Below are positions 1 through 13,900 of a stretch of DNA of 64,000 nucleotides, piece after piece. Position 1 is the stretch's first letter. Every line of letters begins with the position of its first letter. The position numbers and the translations under genes were made by a program. The notes under the pieces were generated by a model that worked only from the letters and a program-made list of their open reading frames with translations, was not told the DNA's origin and did no database searches. The stretch covers positions 2,227,001 through 2,291,000 of the forward strand of contig NC_134685.1 of the NCBI RefSeq assembly GCF_024713945.1, in the 5' to 3' direction. This DNA is from Dermatophagoides farinae. Taxonomy: Eukaryota > Arthropoda > Arachnida > Sarcoptiformes > Pyroglyphidae.

Positions 1-3000
1 TTTACCGACAAACAAAACAAAAAAAAATTCTCTTTCTCGATTCAAGGAATTCCAACAGAAAAAAAATAATCAACAACAATACCAATGAAATGAATGCCTA
101 AGAATGTACAGAATAATTCATCAATGAATGAAAGCGAAATGGCCAAAGACAGAGAGAGAGAGAGAGAGAAAGAGAATTACAAAATGCAATTCAATTTAAT
201 CCAATTTCAAATATCAAATAATTCATCGAATGTACGAGATCCATTGGCTATTGATCAAACACACACACACACACAAAATCTATTTCCATTTCAGAGTTTT
301 TTTTTCCAAATAATAAAAGAGAATTCATTTCTTATATTTGGGCACCATACACACACACACACCATACAATAATACATCATACAGAATTTGTCTTTCGTTT
401 AAACATTATGACGATTGTTGGTAATATTATCAAGAAAAAAAAAAAGATTTAGGTTAAGTAAACACACAAAATGAGAGTGAGAGAACATGAACAAACGGAA
501 TGATTTCTTTTGTTTTTTTTTTCTTTCTTTATTCACCAAATTTCCATTCCATTCCATTCAATTCACATCACACACACACACAGACAATTGTCTTTTCTTT
601 AGCTAAAAATTCTTGGTCTTCTTGGTTTAGTTTGGTCTTTGTCATCATAATCATCATCGTCGTCGTCGGTATATATTTGTTTAAATGTTTATCTTTGTGT
701 ATTTGAAATCGCATTCACAATCATTCATTGCAAATAGAATGTGCCAAAAAAAAAATCTATACATACACACAAATCTTGAATGTTTGATATATTGGATCAA
801 AAAAAATTTGAACGAAAATGATATTTATATCAGGAAATAGAAATGAAAAAAAAAATTGTAATCAATAAAATTATTCTATATTTCCATTTTTAAAATTTAC
901 AAAATCATCATTTTTTGTGTCCACAATTGGCCATATGGCCAAGTAATATATTTTTCTGATTGTTTGAAAAATACGATTCCTCCAAAAAAAACTTTAATTG
1001 GCCTTTTCGTAGACATAATTTTTTTTGGCTGTTTGTACAAAGATGACGTACAATTACAGATCAAGATGATCAAGACTTGTTTGATGAATGAATGTAAATA
1101 TTCTCATTATTCAACAATGCAACAAACATTATGAAACTTTTTCATTATTGGTGAATTCATTGGTGCAACAACAACAACAACAACAACAACAATCAAAGTG
1201 TTTTTATATGTTCAAAAAAGTACATACCTTTTTTCACAGAATTTCAATATTCAGCGGATTAATTATTATTATTATTATTCATGTTACTTGATTATCATAA
1301 GATTCGATTTTCACGTATACGTTAAACATTCGACATATCAATGGTGATGATGATGGTGATGTTCTGTTATATCAGAATCAGAAAATGTTCTTTTTTCTTT
1401 CTTTCAATTGTAACGTTTTTTTTTATACACTGATGAAAACAAATATCATGAAGAAATGAGAAGATCTAATATAACATTTTCTTTCTGTGATGATGTTGTT
1501 GGAAACAAAATAATAATAATTCTGTGTATAAAACAGACCAATAATACCAACGAATGGATCAATAATATTATTATTCTGTTATTATTATGTTCTGGATCGA
1601 CAATTCTGGGTGTGTTGTAGTTGATTTTTTTTTTAGTTTCTTTAGTTCCCGGCCCAATAATAATGGATCCAGATGATTTTTTATATACCCAAAAACAACA
1701 ACATAGATAAAATATATACGAATACTATTTTTTTTTCTCTTCTTGAACAACAAAACAAAACAACATAATCTGTAAACAATAGTGGTGGGTGGATGATTGG
1801 TTGGTTGTATGTATGTTTATGATATACGGGATCATATCATATAAAACAGTTTCGCTAAAATCATTCGGGAAAAAAAATTGTTTAGATATTTTTTCGGTTA
1901 TTATTATTATTATACAGTATATATAAAAAAACAATACGATTCTTCTTTTTAGTTCCAAGAATGTACAATGTTTTTTGTCGTTGTTGTTGTTGTTGTTGTT
2001 GTTGTCCAAGCCAGAGATCACATAATTTCAGAGGGGCATTTTCATATACACATTTGTCGATTACTAAGAAATAATATTTAAGAAACAAAACAAAACAAAA
2101 AAAAATTCAGATCGAAAATGAACCAAACATACTGAAAATCATACTGAACAATGGCAGAAATATATTTATCGATCCATGATGATGAGACCAACAAAGAAAA
2201 ATGGTTTCCATTTCTATTTATCTCTTGGGGCTTTTTTTTTTTTTTGCTGGAATCTTGTCACAATCATCATCATCATCATCATAATTGGTGGCCAACAATC
2301 ATCACTTAGAATGGTTGATAATTATTCAATTCATTCACATAGATATTGGAAATCGAATACAATCGAAAAATATCGATATTTTTATCGCGATAGTCAATCG
2401 TGTGCGTAAACATCACTACCACCCCCATCACCACCAAACAAAGGAAAATTTTCTGGAAATTCAAATTAGACAATTAATCAGAAAAACAACAACAACAACA
2501 ACAACAAAACGAATTTGTTAAATGATCCAATTATCCAGATTGTTCGAATATCGATTCAACTGATGATGATGGTGGTTCACAATCAGAATTCATTCGATTC
2601 TTGTTTATTATGATTTTTTTTTGTTTGTTTGTTTTGTTTCAAAAAAAAAAAAAAAAATTAATGATAATTCTTTTACAATGATGTCGTCCTTTTTTGTTTT
2701 CTTTTTAAAGAAGAAAAAAGAATTATTCTCATTCAAAATTCAATGATAAACAAAAAAAAAAATCGATTCCATTTTTTACTCATACATACAAAATGATCAT
2801 TATATGAGAAAGTTCTCTCTCTCTCTCTTGGATCGATTCAAATGTTTTTGTTATTCTCTCTCTCGCTTGTTTGGATGTGACAAACTTCGCACATTGGTGT
2901 CGGTGGTGGTGGTGGTGGACATTAAATTTTTTTTTTTACTTCAAAAACTGAGAAAAATTGACTCAAAAGTTTCATTTTTTGGTCATATCTCTGAAACACG

Positions 3001-3637
3001 AACGCATAAGATCAAAACCTAACATTCAACATAAAAAGAGAATATATTCCTGTTTGATTGATGTACCAGAAAAAAAAATAAATAACATTTTCTCTTTGGT
3101 CGTCATCATCCACCCACCCACCCACACACACACACACACATCCTCTGGGCATGTGGATCAATCCAACAAAACAAAAAAATAAAGAAACTGTCATCATCAT
3201 CATCATCATCGTTGTATTTGCGAATATTCATAAAAAGCAAAAAGACGACAATGTCAATGCACAAGATGGAGACAGTCAAAACAAAAACAAAAAAAAAGAC
3301 AGGCCACATATCTACTGGTAAAAAAAAAAATTGATCCAAATGTTTTGACACATTATCAAATTGTTTCTGTTTTTTTTTCTTGCGTGTGTGTGTGTGTGTT
3401 TGTCTGTGTTGTTTGCCAGACAATGACGACGACGACGACAACAACAACAACAACAGCTTGAAAACAACATTGGAAAAGCATCAAACCCTTGAATGATGAT
3501 GGAAATATAAAAAAAAAAAAAAACAAAACAAAAAAAAATTTCTTCCACTCTTATTCAGTGTCGTATACGATGAATGAATGATAAGAAATGAACAAAAAAA
3601 AAACTGAATAAATGAATTGGATGTCATCAACAACAAA

Positions 3638-3652
3638 CGCCTAGCTGGCAGT
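3638..3652 (+). promoter_or_regulatory. Weak CTCF-like motif
   Basis: The 15-mer cgcctagctggcagt matches 12 of 15 positions of the CTCF core consensus CCASYAGRKGGCRSY. It keeps the AG and GGC blocks but differs at positions 2, 3 and 8. Alone it would be unremarkable; I list it because better matches lie 2 kb away. Confidence 0.2.
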
Positions 3653-5682
3653 CAAAGATGATGATGATGATGTTGTTGTTATTGGTGTTTTTTTGATTCT
3701 GAATGTTCAATTTTGAAAATTAAACTTTTCATTTTCTATATAAAAACCAAAAATGAATCTTAAGTTCCAAAACCAACAACAACGACAACAACAACAGAAA
3801 ATGGTTATTTCATTCATTTTTTTTCCGCGTTGTTTTGTTTTTGTTTTCACAGAGATTGACTAAAATGGAAAAAAAACAGCAACAACAAACGCACACGCGA
3901 TAGAATGAATCTATTCTATGAATTTTTTGAATATTTTTTTTTCTCTTTTTCATTTTTTTAAGATGAAAAATGAAAATTTCATTTCATTTCATTTCATATT
4001 TTTTTCCGGAAAATAAAAGAGATGAGATTATTTTGATGGAAAAAATTGGCCATATATGGATTGATGATGATGATGATGATGATTTGTTCGTTTGTTTGTA
4101 GAGTGAATGAACGAATGCTGAAAATCAAATACACACACACACATTTGACAAGTTGTCATAACTTTTACTTCTATTAATAATGATGATGATTATATGATGG
4201 CCAATAATAATAATCATGAATGGAAATGATAAATTCATTCATTCCATTCTTTTTTTCGTTGTTTGAACTTGTTCGAATATTTTTTCTTTTCGTCAAATTT
4301 CATAATCAACAATGAGATTTTTCTTTCGAATAAATACATTTTTGCCAAATAAATACATCGATCGATTGTTGTTGTTGATGTAAATATTTGGAAGTCAAAA
4401 TTTTTTTTTTGTTCATTCTTGTTCTGGTAATAATAAGTCAATCAATTTGTTTCATCAAATCAACGATTGGATGGGTGGGTGGCACATAGAGAATCTGGAT
4501 GGGAAAAAAAAAATAGAATGAGAAATAGAATCCAACAAAAACTACCAGGAATAACTACAACAACAACAATTTCATCACCTAATTCCGGGTTTGCAATAAA
4601 ATCTTTTCTTTTTTTTTGGAAATGGATTATGTATCGACAAATTGTAATATGCAACTAGAAATAATAACTTACTTGTATATTTCTTTGTAGATTTGATGCC
4701 GATGTTTCTGTTGGTTGGTTGATTATTTATTTTTTCATGCCCCTTTCTTGTTGTTGTTGTTGTTGTTGGAACTAAAAGCAAAAAAACGACGATGTCGACA
4801 ACAACAATCAAATGGATCAGATCAGTGTGTTTGTGTGTGTGTGTGCAAGTAAGAGATTGAAAAAAAAATCTCTAATGGCAAATGAAATGGAATCGGAATC
4901 GGGGAATGGAATGGAATTGACAGCAATTACGGCCAACATGGTGACATTTTTTTTTTTGTTCTTTGATCGTCGTTTTTCTTCTTCATTCACGAATTAAGAT
5001 TATGTGAAAAGAAAAAAATTTCGAACAAATTTTTTGTTTGGTTACATGTGGCGCCCCCGATCGATCGATCGATTCGAATGTTTGAAAAGAATTCGATCAC
5101 ACAGAATTCTTTGTGGTTTGTCTTGATGGCTGGAATTAACAAACTATAATTTTTTTTTTTTTCGGTGCAAGTTTTTTTTTCTAATTTTTTTTTTTTGATC
5201 TGGATATAATTTTTTTCTGTGTTTTTTTTTTAAATCACCATCATCACACACACACACACACATCTGGCATATTTCTGGAATCGAAAATAAAATAAAAAAA
5301 AATTGTCATCATTGATGTTCATGGTGATGATGGAAACCATTTTCATAGACCGTAAATAACATTATGATGGTTTCGTTTTTTTTCCGGGGTTTGTTTCTTA
5401 TCAGAATGATAATTGAAATCAAGCTAATGGCTATTATTGATCGCGATTAAAGTTATCATCTTCTTGATCATCATCATCATCATCACTAGAAATTAGTGCC
5501 AAAACATCATTGATCGGTGGTTTGTTTGTGATGATAATTGAATATAATCACCACAATCATCATCATCATCAACAACAACAACAACATCAGCATTATTTGG
5601 TCATTTAATTGTTAAACAAATTGATCCAAAAAAAAAAGAAGTTTTTGCAACAGACAAAAAAAACAAAACTAATGACTCCAAT

Positions 5683-5697
5683 ACGGCCATCTAGTTA
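5683..5697 (-). promoter_or_regulatory. CTCF-like motif
   Basis: On the minus strand the sequence taactagatggccgt fits 12 of 15 positions of CCASYAGRKGGCRSY. It shares the 10-mer ACTAGATGGC with two other sites in the window (5738 and 42266). It lies about 440 bp upstream of the sugar transporter start and 41 bp from the next copy, in the same orientation. Confidence 0.35.
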
Positions 5698-5737
5698 TGA
5701 ATAAATGAACAATAAATCATATGAAAATGAATGCGAA

Positions 5738-5752
5738 ACTGCCATCTAGTGA
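5738..5752 (-). promoter_or_regulatory. CTCF-like motif, strong match
   Basis: On the minus strand the sequence tcactagatggcagt matches 14 of 15 positions of the CTCF consensus CCASYAGRKGGCRSY; only the first base differs. In vertebrates and flies such sites bind the zinc-finger insulator protein CTCF. Whether the factor of this species uses the same motif is an inference. The site is about 380 bp upstream of the transporter coding start, so it could be a boundary or promoter-proximal element. Confidence 0.45.
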
Positions 5753-6132
5753 TCAAGAAAGTTAGCAGAATCTTTAATCTAAAAAAAGGTTCATTTTGAT
5801 GATAATAATGATAAAATTGAGAAGAATTATTAATTACGATGATGATGATGATGATGATGACGATTTAAATCATATGTAAACAGCGAAAGACAAAAAAAAA
5901 TGTCGACAATCTCATTTTATTATCACATTATCATCCATATTGATCAAAATCGTTATCAGGATCATCAGAAACATGACAATTGGTCTTTTCAAGTATGTAA
6001 ACTTTATATATCTGAAATAAACCAAAAAAAAAAAAAAAAAATCCAATCCAAGGATTGAAAATGTTTTTTTTTTTTGCCAATTTGGACATTTTATGCATCA
6101 TAAATTAATAAAAAAAACGATTCCTTTAAATC

Positions 6133-7842
6133 ATGTCGCCAAATCTTCATAAACAACAAATTGAAATATCTCAACATTATCCACCATATCATAATCATAT
6201 AGTGAATATTATCGATTTACATGATGAAATACAGAATATTGATCAAATATTACCACCAAATATTGAATTAAATCAATTGGAAACACGTGATCATTCACGA
6301 TATCAATCATCATGGCTTGTTTATGGTGCAACATTAAGCGCTCATATGGCATCGATTATAATGGGCAGTACATTTGGATGGAATGCACCGGCCATGGAAG
6401 AGATGAATGAAAATTTTATCGATGATAAACAATGGCATTCACCATTAGTACCTACAGATCAAGAGAAACGTTTAATATCATCTATATTAACCATTGGTGC
6501 AATGTTAGGTGGTCTTCTATGTGGTAATAATAATAATAACAATAATTTTTCAATAGTCATTATTCATTTAAAAATCTAAATCAAATAGGATTGTTTATTG
6601 ATCGTTTTGGAAGACGAAAAACATTAATGTCATTAGGATTACCATATGGTATCGGTTGGTTATGTATTGCATTCGCACGGTCAACATTTGTCATTCTAGT
6701 AGGACGTGTAATTAATGGATTAGGTATCGGTATCGCTATTGCAACCGTTCCAACATATTTGGCAGAAATTGCAACACCAAATAATCGTGGTTATATTGGA
6801 ATGAGTTTCAATGTAATTCAATTCTTATTTATGAAAATTTTTTTATTGATTTTTTTTAAAATTTTATTCACTATAGTTTTTCGTCGTTTTCGGTATTGTT
6901 TATATGGACATTATTAATATTCTGAATTTTCATTGGAATCAATTGGCATTGTGGGCATTATTACCGACAGCATTATTGGTTATAACAATGTATTTTATGC
7001 CTGAATCACCAACATGGTGTATGAATTGTATTGAAACATCTAATGATGCATTACGTTTAGCTGAACAGAATCTTCGTCGTTTACGTACAAAAGAAAGTGA
7101 TATTCATGGTGAACTACGTGATCTTTGTGAATTTAAAAATCAGATTCAAAAAGCGAAGAAAAATCGTATTAAATTATCATTTCAATCGATTCAACGTTCA
7201 GATATTTACAAACCAATGTTGATTGCAATATTTGCATTGTTTTTTCAACAATTTTCCGGTATTAATGGTGTTCAATTTTATATGAATGATATTTTCGTCA
7301 AATCTGGTTCAAATTTAAACGCTAAACTATCAACATTAATTTCGAATGGTTTCATGTTGATGGCTACAATTGTTGGTGCATTGGTTATCGATCGATTTGG
7401 AAGACGAATTTTACTCATGTTTTCAGCATTAGGAATGGCTCTTAGTATTGGTGTATTGGGATTTTATTATTATCAACATCCAGAATTGGCTCATGATTAT
7501 GAAGGTTCAATTGAACAAACAAATTCATGGCTACCAATTATATGTGTATCAATATTTGTCAGTTCATTTTCATTGGGTGTTGGTCCAATTGCATGGGTTA
7601 TTATCACAGAAATAACACCACCACAAACCGTTTGGTTAATATCATCAATATCATCAATATTTGCATGGATTTGGACATTTATCATTGTTAATGAAACACA
7701 ATCATTTTTCATATTATTCAAAGAATATGGTACATATTGGATATTTTCGTCAATTAGTTTTATTTGCATTATATTTGCATATTGTTTACCAGAAACCAAA
7801 GGAAAAACAATGGAAGAGATAAGAAAAATTTTTCATTATTGA
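6133..7842 (+). CDS. MFS sugar transporter (SLC2/GLUT, trehalose-transporter-like)
   Basis: Three exons join in frame: 6133-6523, 6589-6812 and 6877-7842, giving 526 residues. The introns are 65 and 64 bp with GT-AG borders. The product is a 12-helix facilitator of the SLC2 sugar porter family, expected to move hexoses or trehalose across the plasma membrane. Family signatures are present in order: GLFIDRFGRRK after TM2 (about residues 131-141), PESP at the start of the central loop (about 247), QQFSGINGVQFY in TM7 (about 328), a second DRFGRR (about 376), and PETKGKTMEEI at the C terminus (about 510). A hydrophilic N-terminal tail of about 60 residues precedes TM1, longer than in many GLUTs. 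The length fits the family. The substrate cannot be read from sequence; insect Tret1-like or GLUT8-like proteins are the closest type I recognise. Confidence 0.9.
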
Positions 7843-10800
7843 TTCGGCAATTTCAACACTTGTGTATTATAAAAATTTTGACAAAAAAAAAATAAATAAA
7901 GAAAATAAATTATCAGATGTGATGAAAATGCCAAAGAAGAATTTCTTTGTCATGTTAATTATAATTTGCCATTTGTTACCTTAAAATATTATTAATTTAG
8001 ATGAGCTTTGGATGGATTTTCATCATTTTTTTTTCTGTGTTCTAATTTCTATGTTTTCATTTTCTTCGAATTTTCCGATCAATAATGATGATGATGATAA
8101 AGTAAACGCAAAACCTTTGTAGCAGACGAAAAAGAAACCAGAATTAAGATGGATTAATTGAATTATAATTCATTTTTCTGCAATAAATGTCTGCATCATT
8201 TTTGTTTTCTCATTTGTTTTTCACAATATTTTCCCATGAATGAAAATATATAAAACAGAAGAGAATCTGTGAAGAAGAACAAAAAAAAATTATTTAACAC
8301 GAATTGTTGATAATAAATTCAATTACAATTGAATAATGAACTTCAATCAATCTTGAATGAATTTGGGATATTTATTTGTTTTTATTTGACCAAAATCCGT
8401 GATGAACGAATGAATGTTCCAGTGGATGAAATTAACCAGTCGATCAAATAAGAATTTATTTTCAAATGATAAATTTTTGTATTGTGCAATTTTTTCAGAA
8501 AAACCAACGATTTCAAAGAAACAATCATCTCATGTTTGTTTGAACGAATGAATCACGATACACACAAAAAAAATTTGCCATTATCATCATCATCATTGTT
8601 GTTGTTATACACACACACACACACACCCGAACAACACAAAATTCGATAGATAAATGCCTGAAGCAATCAAAAAAACAAAAATCCGATTATTGATGATGAT
8701 TATACAAATACAACCGCGTCAACACAAGGAAAAATCAAATCACAATGATGACATCGAATGCAAATACAACAAATCAACAATGCACACACACACAAACACA
8801 CATGTACACATTCATTATTTAGCATCGAAATTCATTTCATTTTTTTTCTTCTTCATTCAATTTCAATTATTTTTTTTTCATTAAATGTTTGTGTATATAA
8901 TATGTTCGGTGTGTGTGTGTGTGTTTTTCAATTGATTTCTGCTGTTTGAATGTTGTTTTTGCATTTTTGTTTGTTTGTTTGTTTGACTAATTATTCCAAT
9001 GATGAATGTTTGTGATCGGTCTCTGTGTGTGTGTGTGTGTGTGTGTGTGTTACAATGAAAATTTTATGATTTGGATAATTTGTTTGAGTAATGAAAATGA
9101 AAAAAAATGACAATATAGAGAGACAGGCTATTTTTGCCGGTATAAATTGCAAAATAAATGAATGGGAAAAAAAAAAAAAAAAAAAAAAAAAACAAAGAGA
9201 AACTCTCATTATATGATTGGTTGTGAATGAATAAATGAATAAACAATGGCTACATCATCATCATCATCATCATCATCATCATTATCATTATCATGAACAT
9301 CATCATTCAAAGCTCATAAATATCAAAAAAATTTAATTTGAAAATTTTTCACTGTTGTTGCTGTTGTTGTTGTTGTTGTTGTTGTTCATTGTTTGTTTGT
9401 TTGTTTGATAGTTTTACTTTACTTTGCTAAGTGGATTTCAAATTGCATCATCATTATCATCATCATCATCATCATCATGATCAACTAATTCAGTTTAAAG
9501 TTTTAAAAGTTTTTTTTTCTCTTTTCTGTGTGCCATTCGAAAAAGTACTCATCATTATAATCACATGCTGAAGAATATTCAACCGAAAAAAAAATTCGAC
9601 CAAAAAAATCATCGTCGTATAATAATAATACTCCATTTATAAAGCATTCTGATTGTAAATGTATATATAGTGTGCAATGAATATGAAAAAGAGAGAGAGA
9701 GAAAAAGAAAGAAAAAGCAAAAAGTAAAACTTTTACCAGAGAATAAAGTTCACTCATCATTGTAGTTTTCTCTTTTGATCATCATCATATTTATATATTC
9801 ATCAAAGTTTCTCCCATGATGATGATGATGATGATGATGACAATGATAATGTTTTTTGATGATGATGCATGTGTATGTATTTTTTTTTTTTGGGCCCTAG
9901 AAACCAGAAAAAAAATAAATAAATATAAATCTGATTTGTAAAATTCCTGGCAAGTAATAAAAAGAAGAATATTATAGAGTTTGAAAAATGTTATATGAAG
10001 ATACATCATTGAATAATTTTGTAATTCTCAGTATTCGTGCGTGTGTGTGTGTTTATGTGTGTGAAAACAGAAAAAAGGGGAGAAGAATATTCAATTTTGA
10101 CTACCAGAGACACGGCCAAAGAATAATAGACAGATCCATAATATAATAAATATATTTAAATTGTGTAGTAGAGATCCATCATATATGTGGAAAGTGTAAG
10201 CATCAAAAAGTGATTCCGAACAAACAATGAGTACATGATGATGATGTTGTTGAATATTATAATCAAATATTTTGATTCTCATCAATGCTATATAATCAAA
10301 GAGAAAAAAAAGAAAAAAAATGGAAAAAAATATTAGATTTTCAACATATATACAAATTAGATTGATGAAAAATAAAAAATTTGAATCAAAATTAAATTGA
10401 TCAAGAATTTCAAGAAATTCAAATTTTCTTTTGTTTCACCTCTCTCCTCATCATTATTGTGGACGTGTGAATTGTGTATATTTGTGTGTTTGAAGTAGGG
10501 AATATTCATGCACAAATGGTGTATAGAATTTTTTTTTCTTTTATCATTTTCGTTGATTCGATTCATCAGTTCATCAGAAGATAGTGATTTTATGTTTACT
10601 CTTTGCTGTAAAATTATTCATAACCGGAATTATTCTTCCATCTTCACACACAAATATTATTGGCTATTTTTTATTTTTTTTTTTTTTTTACTAGTTTTTC
10701 AGACCATTTTTTGTGGTGAAGAATAGAATGATTCCAGCATTGGTTTTAAAACGGAATCACCGTTTTTACGAGAACAACAAAATCACTAGTCTTCCAGATC

Positions 10801-10913
10801 AACTGAGACATTATTCATCGTCTTCATCATTCAATCATAAATATCATTTTGAAATTTTGTGTGAATTCATGCGTAATCAATCATTAACTTGGTTAATTAA
10901 ATTAATTTTCAAT
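7843..10913. other. Intergenic region, no gene seen
   Basis: The interval holds the 3' UTR of the transporter on + and, at its right end, the presumed 3' UTR of hnRNP K on -. The rest is microsatellite-rich (GT runs near 9024 and 10040, ATC runs near 9256 and 9456, an A run near 9170). I found no conserved coding segment or RNA gene. Confidence 0.55.
7891..7900 (+). terminator. Poly(A) signal of sugar transporter
   Basis: Two overlapping AATAAA hexamers (aataaataaa) lie about 50 nt after the stop codon, followed by another aataaa. This is a normal distance for a compact arthropod 3' UTR. Confidence 0.6.
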
Positions 10914-13900
10914 TTACCAATTACAAATCATCGATACGGCTGCTTGAACATCATTATATAGTCCTTTTACCGTAATCGAACGTGTACTACCGGCGGATGA
11001 TGATGTATTGCCACCACCACCACCACCACTACTCTTCATTTGATCAATCGAAATATCGGCCTGTGTTTTAATACGAATCTCTTTGATACGATTACCACCA
11101 CGGCCAATTATTGCACCGACAACCTGAAATTAATTTTTTCATATCGAAATATTATTTTAAAATTCAAATGGAATGATGGGATAATACCTTATGATTAACT
11201 TTGATCGTTGAAATAGCTGTGCCATTCGGATTAATAATGAATGACACGTCATCACGTTTCATTAATGTATTTTGAAGACGATTTGTATCATAATGTTTTG
11301 CATCTAAATAAATAAATCAATTGAAATTAATTTATGAAAAATTTAGCTTTTTCAATTCACCTGTAATCCAACGGAATGGATCATCGCTGGTCGTACCGAA
11401 TACATCGGTTAATGGACCAGAATTTCCAGCAGCAGCAGCCGCAACTGCTGCCGCACGTATAGTTGCCATACGGCCACCACCTACACCGCTACTGCCAGCT
11501 GCTGGACAGGTATTTGCGGCTTGTGGCCAATGATGATGATGATGAGCTGCAGCAGCAGCTGCTGCCAAAAATGATGGTGATGTCGCCCCGAAATCTGATG
11601 GTGAACGGCCATGATCCATTAAATGATGATGATGAGTTTGAGATGGTGGTGGTCCATTAGTTAATGTTGACAAATGACGACTGCCAGTAGCAGATGGAGA
11701 CGAGAATGGATGATGATGATGATGTGGATGGGCATGAGCATGATGATGATGGGCATGAGGATGATGAATCGGTGGTGCTGGATGATGATATTGTGTCGGT
11801 GGTGGTGGTGGAATCGGTGGTGGTGTAAATATACTGTTTGTTCGACTTGGTTCATGATGTGAAACTGGTGGTGGTGGATGAACAGGTTGTTGTGTGCAAT
11901 GTGGTCCAGATGTAAGCGGTCCAGCAGTTGTTTCACCAAATCCACCATAACGTAATGACATGAATGGATCAAAATGTGCCGGATTATATAGCTGATTTGG
12001 TCCTTTGATCGGAAACGTTCGAATAAGATTCAAGATAATTCCTACGGCATTTGTAACAATATCAATTGGTCCGGTTACAGCACAAACACGTTCAGTGCTT
12101 TGTGGACAACATTCTGAATATACTTTAATTCCGGCTTTAGTTTCCTATGGTTTTATGAAAAACAGATGAAAAATAACATAGAAAATCAGAGAAGCGGAAA
12201 TCAAAACAATGGATGAATAGAATACCTCTCGTAATTGTGTAATACGTGCACCACCTTTACCAATCAATCCACCAGCATGTGATGTATGTAATAATAATCT
12301 TATTTCACAGAGGCTATTAGTAGCCATTGTTGTTGTTGTTGTCGATGATGACGATGAGCCATTACGAGAAGATGATCGTTGGTCACTACCGATAACCGGT
12401 ATCGATGTTTTACGATTGGTTTTGTTCACCGGAATTCTCGAACGCTAAACATTTAAACGAAAAAAAAAACATACAAAAAATTTGAAAAATAAACAAAAGA
12501 GGATTTTACTAACCGACAAATTTGATGTAATTGATGAATTCGATGATGGTGATATTGTTGAATCAATAAATTTCAAGATTTCTCGTACAATTTTAATTAT
12601 TTTATCCACGTTGGCCACGATCGTTAATATTCTATTTTGATTAATTATTGTATTATTCATGTGTATATTTATATAAATGGGTTTCATGTGTTTGTTTTTC
12701 GAATGATGTAAAATTTCATGTAATTTAAAAAGAAAAATAGAAAAAAAATTACAAAATGAATAAAGATTAGAAAAAAGAAATGGAACATCAACAAAGACGC
12801 CCAAGCGTTCACAAACAAACAACAACACACACATACACGGGTGTTAAGAAACGACTGCATAATAGTCATGATTGCATTATTACACGTCAACGATATAATC
12901 GAACTAAAATTTAATTCTATGTTCTAAAATGTATTTAATATTTCAATGAAAAACTTATTCTAATTGTATTTTTAGTTTTGGCGATGTAAGCCACTAAATA
13001 ATAAACTAAACAAATTTATCATTTTACTAAACGTTTACTTTTGTTTGTCTGAATCGTCTAGTAATTTCAGAGATAGATTACGTTACATTTATTATTTAAG
13101 TGAAAATTTTGTTTTGTGTTACATCGTCATTTTCTTGGACTATGAAGCCGATTCCAGAAGAATTGAAACGAAGATTGTTTAGTTGTCGCCGGAACGTTTC
13201 ATGTTTAGTTATCCGAAAATGGGATATTGAACGAACCGAAAAATTACGTGACGAATTAAATGGTTTGAATGAAGAATTATTTAATCTGTTGGAGGATGAC
13301 GAAGATGTACCTGAAGATTTGATATCAAAGATGTCGGAATATAATGTCAAATTGGATTGTTATTTAGAAATGTTGAAAAATACGAATACGAATTCAACAT
13401 CTAATCAGACTAATCATTCAAATGGTGATGATGATCTTGTGAATAATTTATCCGGTATGTCAATTATGAATTCGAATAATAAGATCAAAACAGATCAATT
13501 GCCAAATTTTGATGGCAAATATGTTAATTGGAATTCCTACAAGATTATGATTGAAAATTTGTTAATTAATAACATGTTGGTATCGGAAGATCTGAAGAAA
13601 TCTATGTTATTAAAAACAGTAAAAAACGAACCAGCTAGAATGATCACAATTTTTATTGGTCAAAATTTGCCGATATCTGAAATTTGGGCTCGTATTTGCA
13701 TAAAGTATAATGATCCGCAACGAGCAATTCTTGAGATCAAGAATGAACTGAAATCGATACCAGAAATCAAATCTGAAAATGAAGTCGATAATCTGAAAAA
13801 AGCAAAAGATATTGTGGAAAATGCTAATCTAGCTATCGATAGTATTCAAACGAATGCTCAATTTTACACATCAAATCTTATTCAGGCCGTAGCTAATAAA

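Larger units (their letters stand above)
1..6132. other. Gene-free low-complexity region
   Basis: I see no exon-like conserved protein segment on either strand. The open frames here are short and built from microsatellites (CA/TG, GAT/ATC, CAA/TTG, GA/CT) and A or T runs. The only structure beyond simple repeats is a cluster of CTCF-like motifs at about 3638, 5683 and 5738, listed separately. The stretch directly before the transporter start presumably carries its promoter, but no clear TATA box stands out. Confidence 0.6.

Noticed and set aside
8654-9246. Small frames with His-Thr and Phe runs
   Set aside because: They are translations of CA/GT and T-rich tracts without start context or conserved sequence.
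10713-10961. An 82-codon + frame before the hnRNP K stop
   Set aside because: It overlaps the last hnRNP K exon and its 3' UTR antisense and has no family resemblance.
11674-11862. Met/Trp-rich frame on + and other frames antisense to the hnRNP K linker exon
   Set aside because: They mirror the Pro/His-rich coding exon on the opposite strand; the composition is a direct consequence of the GAT/GGT repeats.
12790-12834. Minus-strand segment reading RLGVFVDVP as the missing KH1 strand
   Set aside because: It superficially fits the A-x-V-x-V-P pattern, but there is no AG acceptor upstream before the LTR and no suitable donor after it, and the following residues do not match.
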